Below are positions 18,392 through 26,939 of a stretch of 44,119 nt of DNA, in pieces. The notes beneath the pieces are model-generated. The model did no database searches, was not told the origin of the DNA, and saw only the letters and a list, made by a program, of their open reading frames with translations. The first letter of the stretch is position 1. Each line of letters starts with the position of its first letter. The stretch comes from Alphaproteobacteria bacterium. Its GTDB lineage: Bacteria > Pseudomonadota > Alphaproteobacteria > Bin65. The translations under genes and the position numbers were made by a program. The stretch lies in contig JAJFFJ010000127.1 of NCBI GenBank assembly GCA_021776685.1, positions 1 to 44,119 of the forward strand, given 5' to 3'.

Positions 18392-19579
18392 ATGACCGAT
18401 ACGAATGGCGGCGACAGCCGTAGTGGACCCTTGAGCGGCATCACCGTGCTGGACCTGACCCGGGTACGTGCCGGGCCCACCTGCGTGCGCCAGTTCGGCG
18501 ACTGGGGTGCGGATGTGATCAAGATCGAAGCCCCGGGCGCAGGTGATTTCACGGACCGGCCCGACTTCGATTTCCAGAACCTGCACCGCAACAAGAGAAG
18601 CATAAGCCTCAATCTGAAGTCCGCGAAGGGCGTCGAGATCCTTCAACGCCTGGTCGGGCAGGCTGACGTGCTGGTGGAGAATTACCGGCCAGACGTAAAA
18701 CACCGGCTCGGTATCGACTATGATGCGCTCAAGCTGGTCAATCCGCGGCTGGTCTATACCAGCATCTCAGGATTCGGTCAGGACGGCCCCTACGCCAAAC
18801 GGCCAGGCGTTGACCAGATCGCTCAGGGGCTGGGCGGGCTTATGTCCATCACCGGCGAGCCGGGACGGGGGCCCATGCGCGTTGGCATCCCGGTGGCCGA
18901 TCTTTCCGCAGGCCTGTTTGCCGCGCTCGGCACCATGGCCGCGCTGATCGAGCGCGAATCATCCGGCGAAGGCCAATGGGTGCATACCTCCCTGCTGGAA
19001 GCGCAGATCTTCATGCTCGACCTGCAGGCGGCCCGGTGGCTGATCGGCGGCGAGGCAGCCGGTCAGGCGGGCAACAACCACCCCACTGCCGCGCCCATGG
19101 GCGTGTTCGAGACCAGCGACGGGCATATCAACGTCGCGCCCACGCCACCCATGTGGGAACGCTTCTGTCACGCCATGGATCGGGCGGAATTGATGGACGA
19201 TCCCAAATTCGCCACCAACGGCGACCGGGTCGCCCATCGCAATGAGATAAACGGCATCATCGCGGACATGATACGGAAGGAAGATACCGCCTATTGGGTC
19301 GAGCGCCTGAACGATGCCGGCATTCCCTGTGGGCCAATCCATTCCATCGACCGCATGTTTGATGACCCCCAGGTGCAGCATCTGGATATCGCAAAGGCGG
19401 TGCCGTCCGAGCACTACGACCTGATGCGTCTGGTCGGACAGCCCGTGTCCCTGAGCCGGACGCCAAGCGCCCTGCGCACGGCGGCGCCGGCCCATGGCCA
19501 GCATACGAAGGCCTTGCTGGCCAGCCTCGGCTACAGCAGCGGCGATATTGACGGCTTTGTCGAAAACGGCGTCGTTTGA
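18392..19579 (+). CDS. Family III (CaiB/BaiF) CoA-transferase
   Basis: A 395-residue CoA-transferase that moves CoA between acyl groups. The N-terminal GITVLDLTRVRAGPTCVRQFGDWGADVIKIE and SISGFGQDGPY are family hallmarks. The catalytic aspartate is D170 in PVADLSAG. ATG 18,392 is chosen because the family N-terminus (PLSGITVLDL) starts at residue 13; an upstream in-frame extension runs back into the LivH gene. It precedes the enoyl-CoA-hydratase-like gene by 27 bp, so the two form an operon. It could activate or recycle an acid brought in by the adjacent importers. Confidence 0.93.
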   Translation: MTDTNGGDSRSGPLSGITVLDLTRVRAGPTCVRQFGDWGADVIKIEAPGAGDFTDRPDFDFQNLHRNKRSISLNLKSAKGVEILQRLVGQADVLVENYRPDVKHRLGIDYDALKLVNPRLVYTSISGFGQDGPYAKRPGVDQIAQGLGGLMSITGEPGRGPMRVGIPVADLSAGLFAALGTMAALIERESSGEGQWVHTSLLEAQIFMLDLQAARWLIGGEAAGQAGNNHPTAAPMGVFETSDGHINVAPTPPMWERFCHAMDRAELMDDPKFATNGDRVAHRNEINGIIADMIRKEDTAYWVERLNDAGIPCGPIHSIDRMFDDPQVQHLDIAKAVPSEHYDLMRLVGQPVSLSRTPSALRTAAPAHGQHTKALLASLGYSSGDIDGFVENGVV

Positions 19580-19606
19580 GGCGACGCACATCCCGGGAAA
19601 AAGCAT

Positions 19607-20386
19607 ATGACTGACAAGATCCAGACCCGCACCGATGGTGCGGTCCAGTGGTTGATCTTCAACCAGCCAGAAAAACACAATGCCCTGTCCCTGGACATGA
19701 CGACCCGGGCATTGGAAGTGATCGAGGCGTTCGACCAGGACGACAGTCTGCGTGTGTTGGTGTTGGCCGGCGCGGGCGGCAAGGCCTTCGTCTCAGGCGC
19801 AGACATCTCCGAATTCGACAAGCGTCGCAACAATGCGGAGACGGCCGCCGAATATTCCAACATCTCCAACCGGATGTTCGACGCGGTCTACGAAACCGGC
19901 AAACCCACCATTGCGATGATTAACGGCTACTGCTTCGGCGGCGGGGTCGCGCTCGCGGCCAGCTGCGACATGCGTTACAGCTCGGAGGACGGCATTTTTG
20001 CAATCCCGGCGGCACGCCTGGGCATCGCCTATCGCGTATCGTTCACCCGGCGGGTGGTAGATCTGGTGGGCCCCGCCAGGGCGAAGGAGATCCTTTATAC
20101 CGGCCGCCGCTATGATGCGCAGGAAGCCGCTAACATGGGATTGGTCAATAGGGTCTATCCGAGGTCGAGCCTTCAAGAGGAAGTCGAGGGACTGGCGGCC
20201 AAGATTGCGGAAAACGCGCCGCTGTCGATCCGCGCGTCAAAGGCCATGGTCTCGGAGTTGATCAGCGGCGATCCGGACATTGCCCGATGCGAAGAGATGA
20301 TCCGCACATGCTCGGACAGCAATGATTTCGCCGAAGGACGCAAGGCCTTCGCGGAAAAGAGACCGCCGGTCTTCACCGGTTCCTGA
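19607..20386 (+). CDS. Enoyl-CoA hydratase/isomerase-fold protein lacking catalytic glutamates
   Basis: A 259-residue crotonase-fold protein. The CoA/oxyanion-hole segments are intact: FVSGADI (62–68) and the GGG at 111–113 of YCFGGGVALAASCD. However, the two glutamates that activate water in true enoyl-CoA hydratases are replaced: A115 stands where GGGCELA has its glutamate, and A135 where FGQPEINLG has its glutamate (here FAIPAARLG). Simple hydratase activity is therefore doubtful. Isomerase, decarboxylase, hydrolase or CoA-binding roles are open. It is co-transcribed with the CoA-transferase and convergent with the FAD monooxygenase (15 bp between stops). Confidence 0.9.
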   Translation: MTDKIQTRTDGAVQWLIFNQPEKHNALSLDMTTRALEVIEAFDQDDSLRVLVLAGAGGKAFVSGADISEFDKRRNNAETAAEYSNISNRMFDAVYETGKPTIAMINGYCFGGGVALAASCDMRYSSEDGIFAIPAARLGIAYRVSFTRRVVDLVGPARAKEILYTGRRYDAQEAANMGLVNRVYPRSSLQEEVEGLAAKIAENAPLSIRASKAMVSELISGDPDIARCEEMIRTCSDSNDFAEGRKAFAEKRPPVFTGS

Positions 20387-20401
20387 CGACCAGTTGGCGC
20401 C

Positions 20402-21610
20402 CTAGGCCGCCACTCGGCCGGGCTCGAGCGTCACCGTCAACGGGTTGTAACTGTAGAGCCAGTCCGCCCGCTCTTTGTCCATGTTCCGCTTGGCGAATTG
20501 CGCCTTCAGCTCCTCCACCGACTGGAGGTGGAATAGAGCGCGGTTGCGGTGGGATTCGCGCACCACGCGCGCCGTGCGGTCGATGCGGTTGTCCTGATAC
20601 AGGCTCAACGCCCCGGCAACAGAGGACGACTGCTCAATGCAGCGGGTCAGCACCGCGGCATCTTCCACCGCCATGGCAGCGCCCTGCGCGAGATAGGGCA
20701 GCGTCGGGTGCGCCGCGTCGCCCATCAAAGTTGCACGCGCCGTGTTCCAGTTATCGACCGGCTCATACACATTCAGCGCCCAACGGAAGCAGCGGTCCTT
20801 GTCCACCGCGTCGATGATCGCCTGGATATCTTCATGCCAGCCGGCCAGTGCGCCCTTCAACTCTTCCCAGGGGCGCTTCTCGGTCCAGGATTCTGTATCC
20901 CATTCATCGCTCTCGACGGCCATCACGCAGTTCAACAACTCGCCGCCACGCAGGAAATACACAACTGCATGCTTGTCCGGCCCGACCCAGATGGAGGATT
21001 TGCCTTCCAGGAAACCGTCGCGAAACCGGTCCGTTGGCACCGTCAGGCGCCATGCGGCGTCGCCCGTATAGCTCGGCGCGATATCACCAACGATCTGCCG
21101 CCGGATCACAGACTTGATGCCGTCGGCGCCGATCAGAATGTCGCCGTTGATCCGGCGGCCGTCCGCCAGCAGCAACGTCACACCGTCCGCCGATTCCTCG
21201 TAGCCGGTTGCCGTGGAATTCAGATGAATGGCCGCGGGGTCAAGCTCAATGACCCGCGCCGCCAGAATTTCGTGAAAGTCGGCCCGATGAAGCTGCAGGT
21301 AGGGTCCGCCAAACCGGGATTCATGCCCCTCCGCCAGCTTCAACTCCTGCAGCACCTCGCCAGTATTGAAGATGCGGAATTCCGTCACCGGCGGGCGAAA
21401 GGCCACGGCCTCCAGCCGGTCCAGAACACCGATGTGGCGCATAACGTGATTGGAATTGGCGCTCTGCTGGACACCCGCCCCGATCTCGCCCAGCTCAGGC
21501 GCCTGCTCGTAGACTTCGACGTCATATCCCGCGATCAGCAGGCAGGCGGCTGCCGTCAGCCCGCCAAGGCCGGCGCCGGCAATCAAAATTTTCGCATCAC
21601 GGTTGCTCAC
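20402..21610 (-). CDS. FAD-dependent aromatic monooxygenase (salicylate-hydroxylase type)
   Basis: A 402-residue single-component flavoprotein hydroxylase (group A). The FAD motif GAGLGG is at 12–17, the DG motif GADGIKSVIR at 161–170, and the GD motif with LMGDAAHPTLPYLAQGAAMA at about 295–314. The closest families act on salicylate, 3-hydroxybenzoate or 6-hydroxynicotinate; which one cannot be told. GTG 21,610 is chosen over the upstream ATG 21,637 because GGGAGGGA lies just before it. It is the last gene of the long transporter C–B string, about 116 bp after the small exported protein. This supports an aromatic substrate for the imported compound (inference). Confidence 0.88.
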   Translation of the reverse strand: MSNRDAKILIAGAGLGGLTAAACLLIAGYDVEVYEQAPELGEIGAGVQQSANSNHVMRHIGVLDRLEAVAFRPPVTEFRIFNTGEVLQELKLAEGHESRFGGPYLQLHRADFHEILAARVIELDPAAIHLNSTATGYEESADGVTLLLADGRRINGDILIGADGIKSVIRRQIVGDIAPSYTGDAAWRLTVPTDRFRDGFLEGKSSIWVGPDKHAVVYFLRGGELLNCVMAVESDEWDTESWTEKRPWEELKGALAGWHEDIQAIIDAVDKDRCFRWALNVYEPVDNWNTARATLMGDAAHPTLPYLAQGAAMAVEDAAVLTRCIEQSSSVAGALSLYQDNRIDRTARVVRESHRNRALFHLQSVEELKAQFAKRNMDKERADWLYSYNPLTVTLEPGRVAA

Positions 21611-21726
21611 CGGTCCCTCCCTGTGGATCGCGCCCATGATAGGCGATCCACCCGCTGCATGCGAGCAGCGGACCGCTGTTTCAGGTTCCGGTCAGTTATG
21701 CAGCGTTGGCAGGTCTGGGCCTGGAC

Positions 21727-22137
21727 CTAGTGGTGTTTGTGCTTGCCGTGGTTCATTTTCGCGCCGGGCTTGCCCCTGAAGATGATCTTCTTGACCATGA
21801 TGTCCCGCACCGCGCCCCTGAGCGAAATGCGCAGTGCCCAGGTGCCATACATGTCCAGCCGCATTTTCCAGGTGTACATGCCCGGTTTGCCTGTGGGGTT
21901 TGCCTTGACCGGTCGGATGTTGTGGGCGCCCGGCATGCTGGGCATGTCCGCCTTGACGGTAATCTTGGCGCCGTCGAGGGGCTTTTTGCTCTTCCTGCCC
22001 ATGGCATGGAGCATGCAGTCATAGTGCAGCTTGTTGGCCGATTCAGTGCAGGTGACCTGGACCTTGGCGCGCTCCCTGGCCGCGGCCGGGCTCGCAACAA
22101 CCGCAATGGCGGCGACAGCGATCAGAATTGGTTTCAT
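21727..22137 (-). CDS. Small exported protein, YtkA/FixH-like, with His-rich tail
   Basis: A 136-residue protein with a signal peptide (residues 1–20, ending SPAAA). The mature part has two cysteines (C30, C41) that could form a disulfide. It has a beta-sandwich-like stretch (KITVKADMPSMPGAHNIRPV, GKPGMYTWKMRLDMYGTWAL) of the kind seen in YtkA-like and FixH-like domains, and a C-terminal tail KMNHGKHKHH suited to metal binding. The ATG overlaps the stop of the LivF-type gene by one base (TGATG). Its place at the end of a transporter set with no binding protein is notable. Family assignment is tentative. Confidence 0.7.
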   Translation of the reverse strand: MKPILIAVAAIAVVASPAAARERAKVQVTCTESANKLHYDCMLHAMGRKSKKPLDGAKITVKADMPSMPGAHNIRPVKANPTGKPGMYTWKMRLDMYGTWALRISLRGAVRDIMVKKIIFRGKPGAKMNHGKHKHH

Positions 22138-22853
22138 CAAGCTTCCTCCCGTTTCACGCCCAGATAGGCTTCGTGAAGATAATCATTCGCCAGCAAATCC
22201 CCCGACGTGCCTTCGAGCACGATACGCCCGCTTTCAACCACATATCCCCGGTCGGCGACAGCCAGGGCCTGACGCAAGTTTTGTTCCACCAGCGCAATGG
22301 TAAGGCCGCGGTCGCGCAGGCCACGGATGATATCGAAAATTTCACCAGCAGTCTTAGGGGCAAGGCCCAGTGCCGGCTCGTCCAGAAGCAACAGATCGGG
22401 CCGGGCGATCACTCCCCGCGCCAGCGCCAGCATCTGCGCCTGTCCGCCAGATAAGGCAGAGCCCCGTTCGGAGAGGCGGTCACGTAGCTGCGGGAACATA
22501 TCGACCATGTCCGCGATGGCGGTGTCGATTTTTTCCTCGCTCCGGCGCAGGCCGCCGAGGCGAAGATTCTCCTCGATCGTTAGGTTGCCGAAGATCATCC
22601 GCCCTTCCGGCACTTGAGCAATCCCTTTGCCCAGCACCACATGGGACGGCAGGTTGGTAATGTCCTCGCCTTTGAATGACACGGTGCCTGCCGCGACCTT
22701 CTCGATGCCGCAGATGGCGCGCAGGGTTGAACTCTTGCCGGCGCCATTGGCGCCGATCAGCGCGACGATCTCGCCTTCGCCCACCTCCAGATCGACGCCC
22801 TGCACGGCGCGGATCTTGCCGTAGCTTACTTCCAGTCCGCGGACGCTAAGCAT
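22137..22853 (-). CDS. LivF-type ABC ATPase (system B)
   Basis: A 238-residue ATPase. It has Walker A GANGAGKS, a canonical signature LSGGQ (in SALSGGQAQM), Walker B LLLLDEPALGL, and the LivF-typical QVPEGRMIF. ATG 22,853 is chosen because MLSVRGLEVSYG is the family start and it overlaps the preceding LivG gene by only 8 bp. It is coupled by a one-base overlap to the small exported protein downstream. Confidence 0.92.
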   Translation of the reverse strand: MLSVRGLEVSYGKIRAVQGVDLEVGEGEIVALIGANGAGKSSTLRAICGIEKVAAGTVSFKGEDITNLPSHVVLGKGIAQVPEGRMIFGNLTIEENLRLGGLRRSEEKIDTAIADMVDMFPQLRDRLSERGSALSGGQAQMLALARGVIARPDLLLLDEPALGLAPKTAGEIFDIIRGLRDRGLTIALVEQNLRQALAVADRGYVVESGRIVLEGTSGDLLANDYLHEAYLGVKREEA

Positions 22854-23607
22854 GGTCTGCCTGCTTACCCAAATAGACATCCAGAACCTGCGGATCGCTC
22901 AGCACTTCGGCGGGAGTCCCCTCCGCAATTTTAGCACCGAAGTGGAGCACCGCGGCCCTGTCGCAGATATCGGATATAAGGTCCATCTTGTGTTCAATGA
23001 CAATCAGCGTCCGCCCTGGCGCCGCTACTTCGCGGATCATCCGCGCCACATCCTGGGTCTCCAGGGGGGTCATCCCTCCGGCGGGTTCATCCAGCAGCAA
23101 CAGCCGCGGATTGCGGGCCATCGCGCGGGCAATCTCCAGGCGCCGCTGGTCCGGCAAGGGCAGATCACTGGCCAGCGACTGGCGCATATCGGCCAGTCCG
23201 CATTTCTCCAGCAAGGTGTCCACTTCATGGCGGCGACTGCGCTCCCGCCGGCCACCGATGGCGAGAATGTCGAGTAGACTCATGCCGGGCCGTTGATGTT
23301 GCGCCAGCCAGATATTGTCGAAGACATTCATCTGCGGCACCAGACGCAGATTCTGAAAGGTTCGCGCGAGCCCGTGTTTCGAGACTCTGTGAGGCGGCAT
23401 GCCGCCAATATCCAGACCACCCAGCGAGATGCGCCCCAGACTGGGGGGATAGATGCCGGTGACCACGTTGAAAAATGTGGTCTTGCCTGACCCGTTGGGT
23501 CCGATCAGGCCAAACACTTCCCCTTCGTTGACGGCGATGGAGACGTCGGCCAACGCCTCCAGCGCGCCGAAGCGGCGGGTGAGGCCGTCAACTTGCAGCA
23601 GGGTCAT
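22846..23607 (-). CDS. LivG-type ABC ATPase with altered signature motif (system B)
   Basis: A 253-residue ATPase. Walker A GPNGSGKT is at about 36–43, LivG-specific RTFQNLRLV at 82–90, and Walker B LLLLDEPAGG at about 169–178. The ABC signature, LSYGQ or LPYGQ in LivG proteins, reads LPLPDQ here (149–154), so the key glycine is replaced by proline. The flanking RRLEIARA is intact, so this is not a frameshift. ATG 23,607 overlaps the LivM gene by 20 bp. Confidence 0.9.
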   Translation of the reverse strand: MTLLQVDGLTRRFGALEALADVSIAVNEGEVFGLIGPNGSGKTTFFNVVTGIYPPSLGRISLGGLDIGGMPPHRVSKHGLARTFQNLRLVPQMNVFDNIWLAQHQRPGMSLLDILAIGGRRERSRRHEVDTLLEKCGLADMRQSLASDLPLPDQRRLEIARAMARNPRLLLLDEPAGGMTPLETQDVARMIREVAAPGRTLIVIEHKMDLISDICDRAAVLHFGAKIAEGTPAEVLSDPQVLDVYLGKQADHA

Positions 23608-24526
23608 GGGTCTTTGCCGGAGGTGGCTCGGTCTTGCGGGTCCTGAAGGCCATGCGCAGCCGATGCACGCGCCGTTCATCCAAAATGCCCCGTGGCATGA
23701 AGATCAGCAGCACTGCCACCAGACCACCAAAGGCGATCATTCGATAGCCCTGAACCCATTCCACCGCCTCGAGAAAGCCAATGTCCAGAATCACGCCCAA
23801 CAGCGGCCCTAAGGCCGTGCCCAACCCGCCGATCAGTCCATATGCAAGGCTGTGCACGCCCAGCATGACGTCGAAATTCTCCGGATAAACATGGGTCTGT
23901 GCATGAGCGTAGAAGATACCGCCCAATGACGCGATGGCGCCCGCAAGCGCAGTGGCCGCCACCTTGTAGGCGGTGACGTTGATGCCCTGGGTTTCCGCCA
24001 GCAACCGGTCGGCGCCGATGGTGCGGAAAATCGAGCCAAGTCTGCTGCGCTCCATCAGAAAGAACAGGCCCATGACGATCGCCAGGGTGATCAGGACGAT
24101 CCACATGAAGTCATTGGCTTCGATATTATTGTCCAGGGCCCACCGGATATTACCCAACCCCTCGGAGCCGTTCGGGCCGATCATTTCGCCGTCGATCTTC
24201 ACCTGCCAAGTGGTGCCGACCAGGGCCAGGCGCACCATCTCTGCAAACGCAAGTGTGGCGATGGAAAAATAGAGTCCCCGCAATCTGATCGTGATGATGC
24301 CGACCAAACCGGCAGAGAATGCCGCCGCCAACATGGTCAACGGAATCGCCGCCCACATGCTGAGGCCCCACATTGCCGTGACGATGCCGGAGAAATAGGC
24401 GCCGATGCCGAAGAACGCCTGCTGACCGAATGAGATTTCGCCCGTTAGCAACAAAAGGTATGCAGACAGGGCGATAAAGGTAAAGCCGCCGATATTTGTC
24501 AGGATGCTGACCAGATGTTCGTCCAT
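23588..24526 (-). CDS. LivM-type ABC permease (system B)
   Basis: A 312-residue membrane permease with the LivM signature GEISFGQQAFFGIGAYFSG and RLRGLYFSIATLAFAEM, about eight to nine hydrophobic segments, and a charged C-terminal tail (RMAFRTRKTEPPPAK). ATG 24,526 is chosen because the upstream in-frame codons (RCGAYRAGR) are not membrane-like and run towards the LivH stop. It lies 10 bp after the LivH gene. Confidence 0.9.
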   Translation of the reverse strand: MDEHLVSILTNIGGFTFIALSAYLLLLTGEISFGQQAFFGIGAYFSGIVTAMWGLSMWAAIPLTMLAAAFSAGLVGIITIRLRGLYFSIATLAFAEMVRLALVGTTWQVKIDGEMIGPNGSEGLGNIRWALDNNIEANDFMWIVLITLAIVMGLFFLMERSRLGSIFRTIGADRLLAETQGINVTAYKVAATALAGAIASLGGIFYAHAQTHVYPENFDVMLGVHSLAYGLIGGLGTALGPLLGVILDIGFLEAVEWVQGYRMIAFGGLVAVLLIFMPRGILDERRVHRLRMAFRTRKTEPPPAKTHDPAAS

Positions 24527-24536
24527 GCGCCCTGCC

Positions 24537-25436
24537 CTATACGCGCCGCAGCGCGGCAGCTTCGCGGGCTGCAACGCCCTGCGCCATGATTCCGCCCGGA
24601 CGGAAGATCAGGAACAGGAACAGCAGCGCATAGGCCGCCATATCACGCATGATTGCGCCAAATTCCGCCTGCATATGCCGCTCGACGATCCCCAGCAGCA
24701 CGCCGCCGGCAATAGCCCCCGGTATCGATCCCATGCCCCCCAACATCATGGCGATCAGACCTTTGAAGGTCGCCTGCAGCCCGAACTTGGGCGTCACCGT
24801 CGGGTCGGTCGCCACTAACAAGAACCCCGCGACACCGCCAATTGCCGAAGCCAGGATGAAGGCCCGGAAGATTACCCGGCCGGTATTGATACCCATGAAG
24901 CGGGCGGCCGCGGGATTTTCCGACACCGCCCGTACGGAGAGGCCAAATCGCGTGCGATAAAGCAGGACATGCAGCAAGCCCACCATCAAGACCGCGATCC
25001 CCAGCATGATGAGATGCTCCGCCCGCATCTCCAGTCCGGCAAATTCCAGATAATCCATTTCGCCGAGGGTCGGAAATTTGTAGGTGCGCTCCGGGAAGAT
25101 CACTGTGACCAGTTCTTCGAGCTGCATCCAGATCGCAAAGGTGGACACCATGGAGGCCAGCGCCGCGCCTTCCTTGATCGCCCAGAAGCACATGCGCTCC
25201 ACATAGATGCCGGCAAGGATGGCGCCAATCACTGTCGCAATTGCGACAGGCAGCCACCCGGCGTCGAAGTGCAGGTAGATGAATGTGCCCAGGAACACGC
25301 CGATCATGATCGACGGGCCGTAGGCGAGATTAAGCCGGCGGAGCACCCCGAAAATCAGCGTAAAGCCGATCGCCAGCAGAGCATAGCCCGCGCCTATGGT
25401 AATGCCGTCGAGGGTGTTCTGGATGAAGTCGATCAT
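24537..25436 (-). CDS. LivH-type ABC permease (system B)
   Basis: A 299-residue permease of normal LivH length. It has GITIGAGYALLAIGFTLIFG and NLAYGPSIMIG near the N-terminus, and MLGGMGSIPGAIAGGVLLG near the C-terminus. ATG 25,436 is used; a GTG one codon upstream is possible. The gene follows the LivF gene of system C by 42 bp on the same strand, so systems C and B probably share one transcript. Confidence 0.91.
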   Translation of the reverse strand: MIDFIQNTLDGITIGAGYALLAIGFTLIFGVLRRLNLAYGPSIMIGVFLGTFIYLHFDAGWLPVAIATVIGAILAGIYVERMCFWAIKEGAALASMVSTFAIWMQLEELVTVIFPERTYKFPTLGEMDYLEFAGLEMRAEHLIMLGIAVLMVGLLHVLLYRTRFGLSVRAVSENPAAARFMGINTGRVIFRAFILASAIGGVAGFLLVATDPTVTPKFGLQATFKGLIAMMLGGMGSIPGAIAGGVLLGIVERHMQAEFGAIMRDMAAYALLFLFLIFRPGGIMAQGVAAREAAALRRV

Positions 25437-25478
25437 CACCTGTCACCGCCGCGGCGCCTGCGCGGGCATAGCTCCCGT

Positions 25479-26186
25479 TTATGCTGTCGTACCCAGATAG
25501 GCGCGCTGGATCACCTCGTTCTCATCCATATCGCCCGGCGTGCCGCTGAAGGTCACCAACCCCTGCTCAAGCAGATAGAACTGGTGAGCAATCTTCAGCG
25601 CCATGTTGGCATTCTGCTCGACCAGAAAGATCGACGTGCCTTCCTGATTGAGGTCATGGATGATGCGGAAAATTTCTTCCACGATCATAGGCGCCAGCCC
25701 AAGTGACGGCTCGTCCATCAGCATCAACTTCGGCCGGGCCATCAGCGCACGGGCCACGGCCAGCATCTGCTGCTCGCCGCCGGAAAGCGTACCAGCATGC
25801 TGATGGTAGCGTTCCTTCAAACGCGGGAAGCGCTCGTAGATCGACTCGATATCCGATTCGATCTCATTGTCGTTCCTGACGTAGGCACCGGTCTTCAGGT
25901 TGTCATGAACATTCATGTCAGGGAAAACCAGCCGGTTTTCAGGGACCAGGGCAATGCCCCGCTGAACAATGGTGCCTGGCTGGCGGCCTGTGATGTCCTG
26001 CCCCTCAAAGGTCACGCTGCCGCGCTTGGGTTTAAGGAGACCCGCGACGCTCATCAGTGTTGTTGTCTTGCCAGCGCCATTCGGCCCCAACAGTACGGTA
26101 ATCTGACCCTCCGGCACGGATAGCGATACGCCCTTCAACGCCTCGATCTTGCCATAGGCGGTGACGATGTCATTGACTTCCAGCAT
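25479..26186 (-). CDS. LivF-type ABC ATPase (system C)
   Basis: A 235-residue ATPase. It has Walker A GPNGAGKT, signature LSGGEQQML, Walker B LMDEPSLGLAP and the QNANMAL segment typical of LivF. All motifs are intact and the length is standard. It starts 3 bp after the LivG stop. Confidence 0.93.
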   Translation of the reverse strand: MLEVNDIVTAYGKIEALKGVSLSVPEGQITVLLGPNGAGKTTTLMSVAGLLKPKRGSVTFEGQDITGRQPGTIVQRGIALVPENRLVFPDMNVHDNLKTGAYVRNDNEIESDIESIYERFPRLKERYHQHAGTLSGGEQQMLAVARALMARPKLMLMDEPSLGLAPMIVEEIFRIIHDLNQEGTSIFLVEQNANMALKIAHQFYLLEQGLVTFSGTPGDMDENEVIQRAYLGTTA

Positions 26187-26189
26187 CGC

Positions 26190-26939
26190 TTAGTCCCCCG
26201 ACGTCCCAAGATAGGCGTCTTTAACCGCCTGATTATTTTGAATCTCGCTCGGCGTGCCCTCGGCAATTTTCTGACCGAAGTTCAGCACGGCGATGCGGTC
26301 TGTCACCTCCATCACCAGCTCCATCACATGCTCCACAAGAAGCACGGTGATGCCACGCGCCTTCAGGGCGCGCAAACGCTCGTCCAGCGCCCTGACCTCT
26401 TCCCGGTTCATGCCGGCGGCAGGTTCGTCGAGCAGCACCATTTTCGGCTTGGCAGCCAGTGCCCGCGCGACCTCTAGCCGACGCTGTTCGCCAAAAGCCA
26501 GGTTGCCCGCCAGCTCGTCGCGTTTGTCTGCGAGCGCGGAGAATTCGAGATATTCTTCGACCTGGCTTTTCGCTTTGCGCGAGCCGCCCATCCAGCGCGA
26601 GAGGAGGTTGGTGGCTTTCTTGTCCTCGGCACTGTTCTGCGCAACCCAGAGGTTTTCCCAGACCGTCATGTTGTTGAAGAGACGGATATTCTGGAAGGTC
26701 CGCGCGATCCCCGCATCCAGGGTCACATGAGGCTGGGCCGTTGTGATATCCCGGCCGTCGAAGATGATCTCTCCGGCGGTCGGTGGAAAGATACCAGTGA
26801 CCAGGTTCACGGTCGTGCTCTTGCCGGAGCCGTTGGGCCCGATCAGACCAAATATTTCACCCTGTCGGACCGTAAAGTCGAGCTCATCGACGGCGCGAAC
26901 GCCGCCGAAATGCTTGCTCAATGTCTTGATCTCAAGCAT
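26190..26939 (-). CDS. LivG-type ABC ATPase (system C)
   Basis: A 249-residue ATPase. It has Walker A GPNGSGKST, RTFQNIRLF, a LivG-type signature (LAFGEQRRLEVARAL) and Walker B VLLDEPAAGMN. ATG 26,939 is chosen because MLEIKTLSKHFGG is the family start; it overlaps the LivM stop by 8 bp. It contrasts with the system B homologue, whose signature is altered. Confidence 0.92.
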   Translation of the reverse strand: MLEIKTLSKHFGGVRAVDELDFTVRQGEIFGLIGPNGSGKSTTVNLVTGIFPPTAGEIIFDGRDITTAQPHVTLDAGIARTFQNIRLFNNMTVWENLWVAQNSAEDKKATNLLSRWMGGSRKAKSQVEEYLEFSALADKRDELAGNLAFGEQRRLEVARALAAKPKMVLLDEPAAGMNREEVRALDERLRALKARGITVLLVEHVMELVMEVTDRIAVLNFGQKIAEGTPSEIQNNQAVKDAYLGTSGD

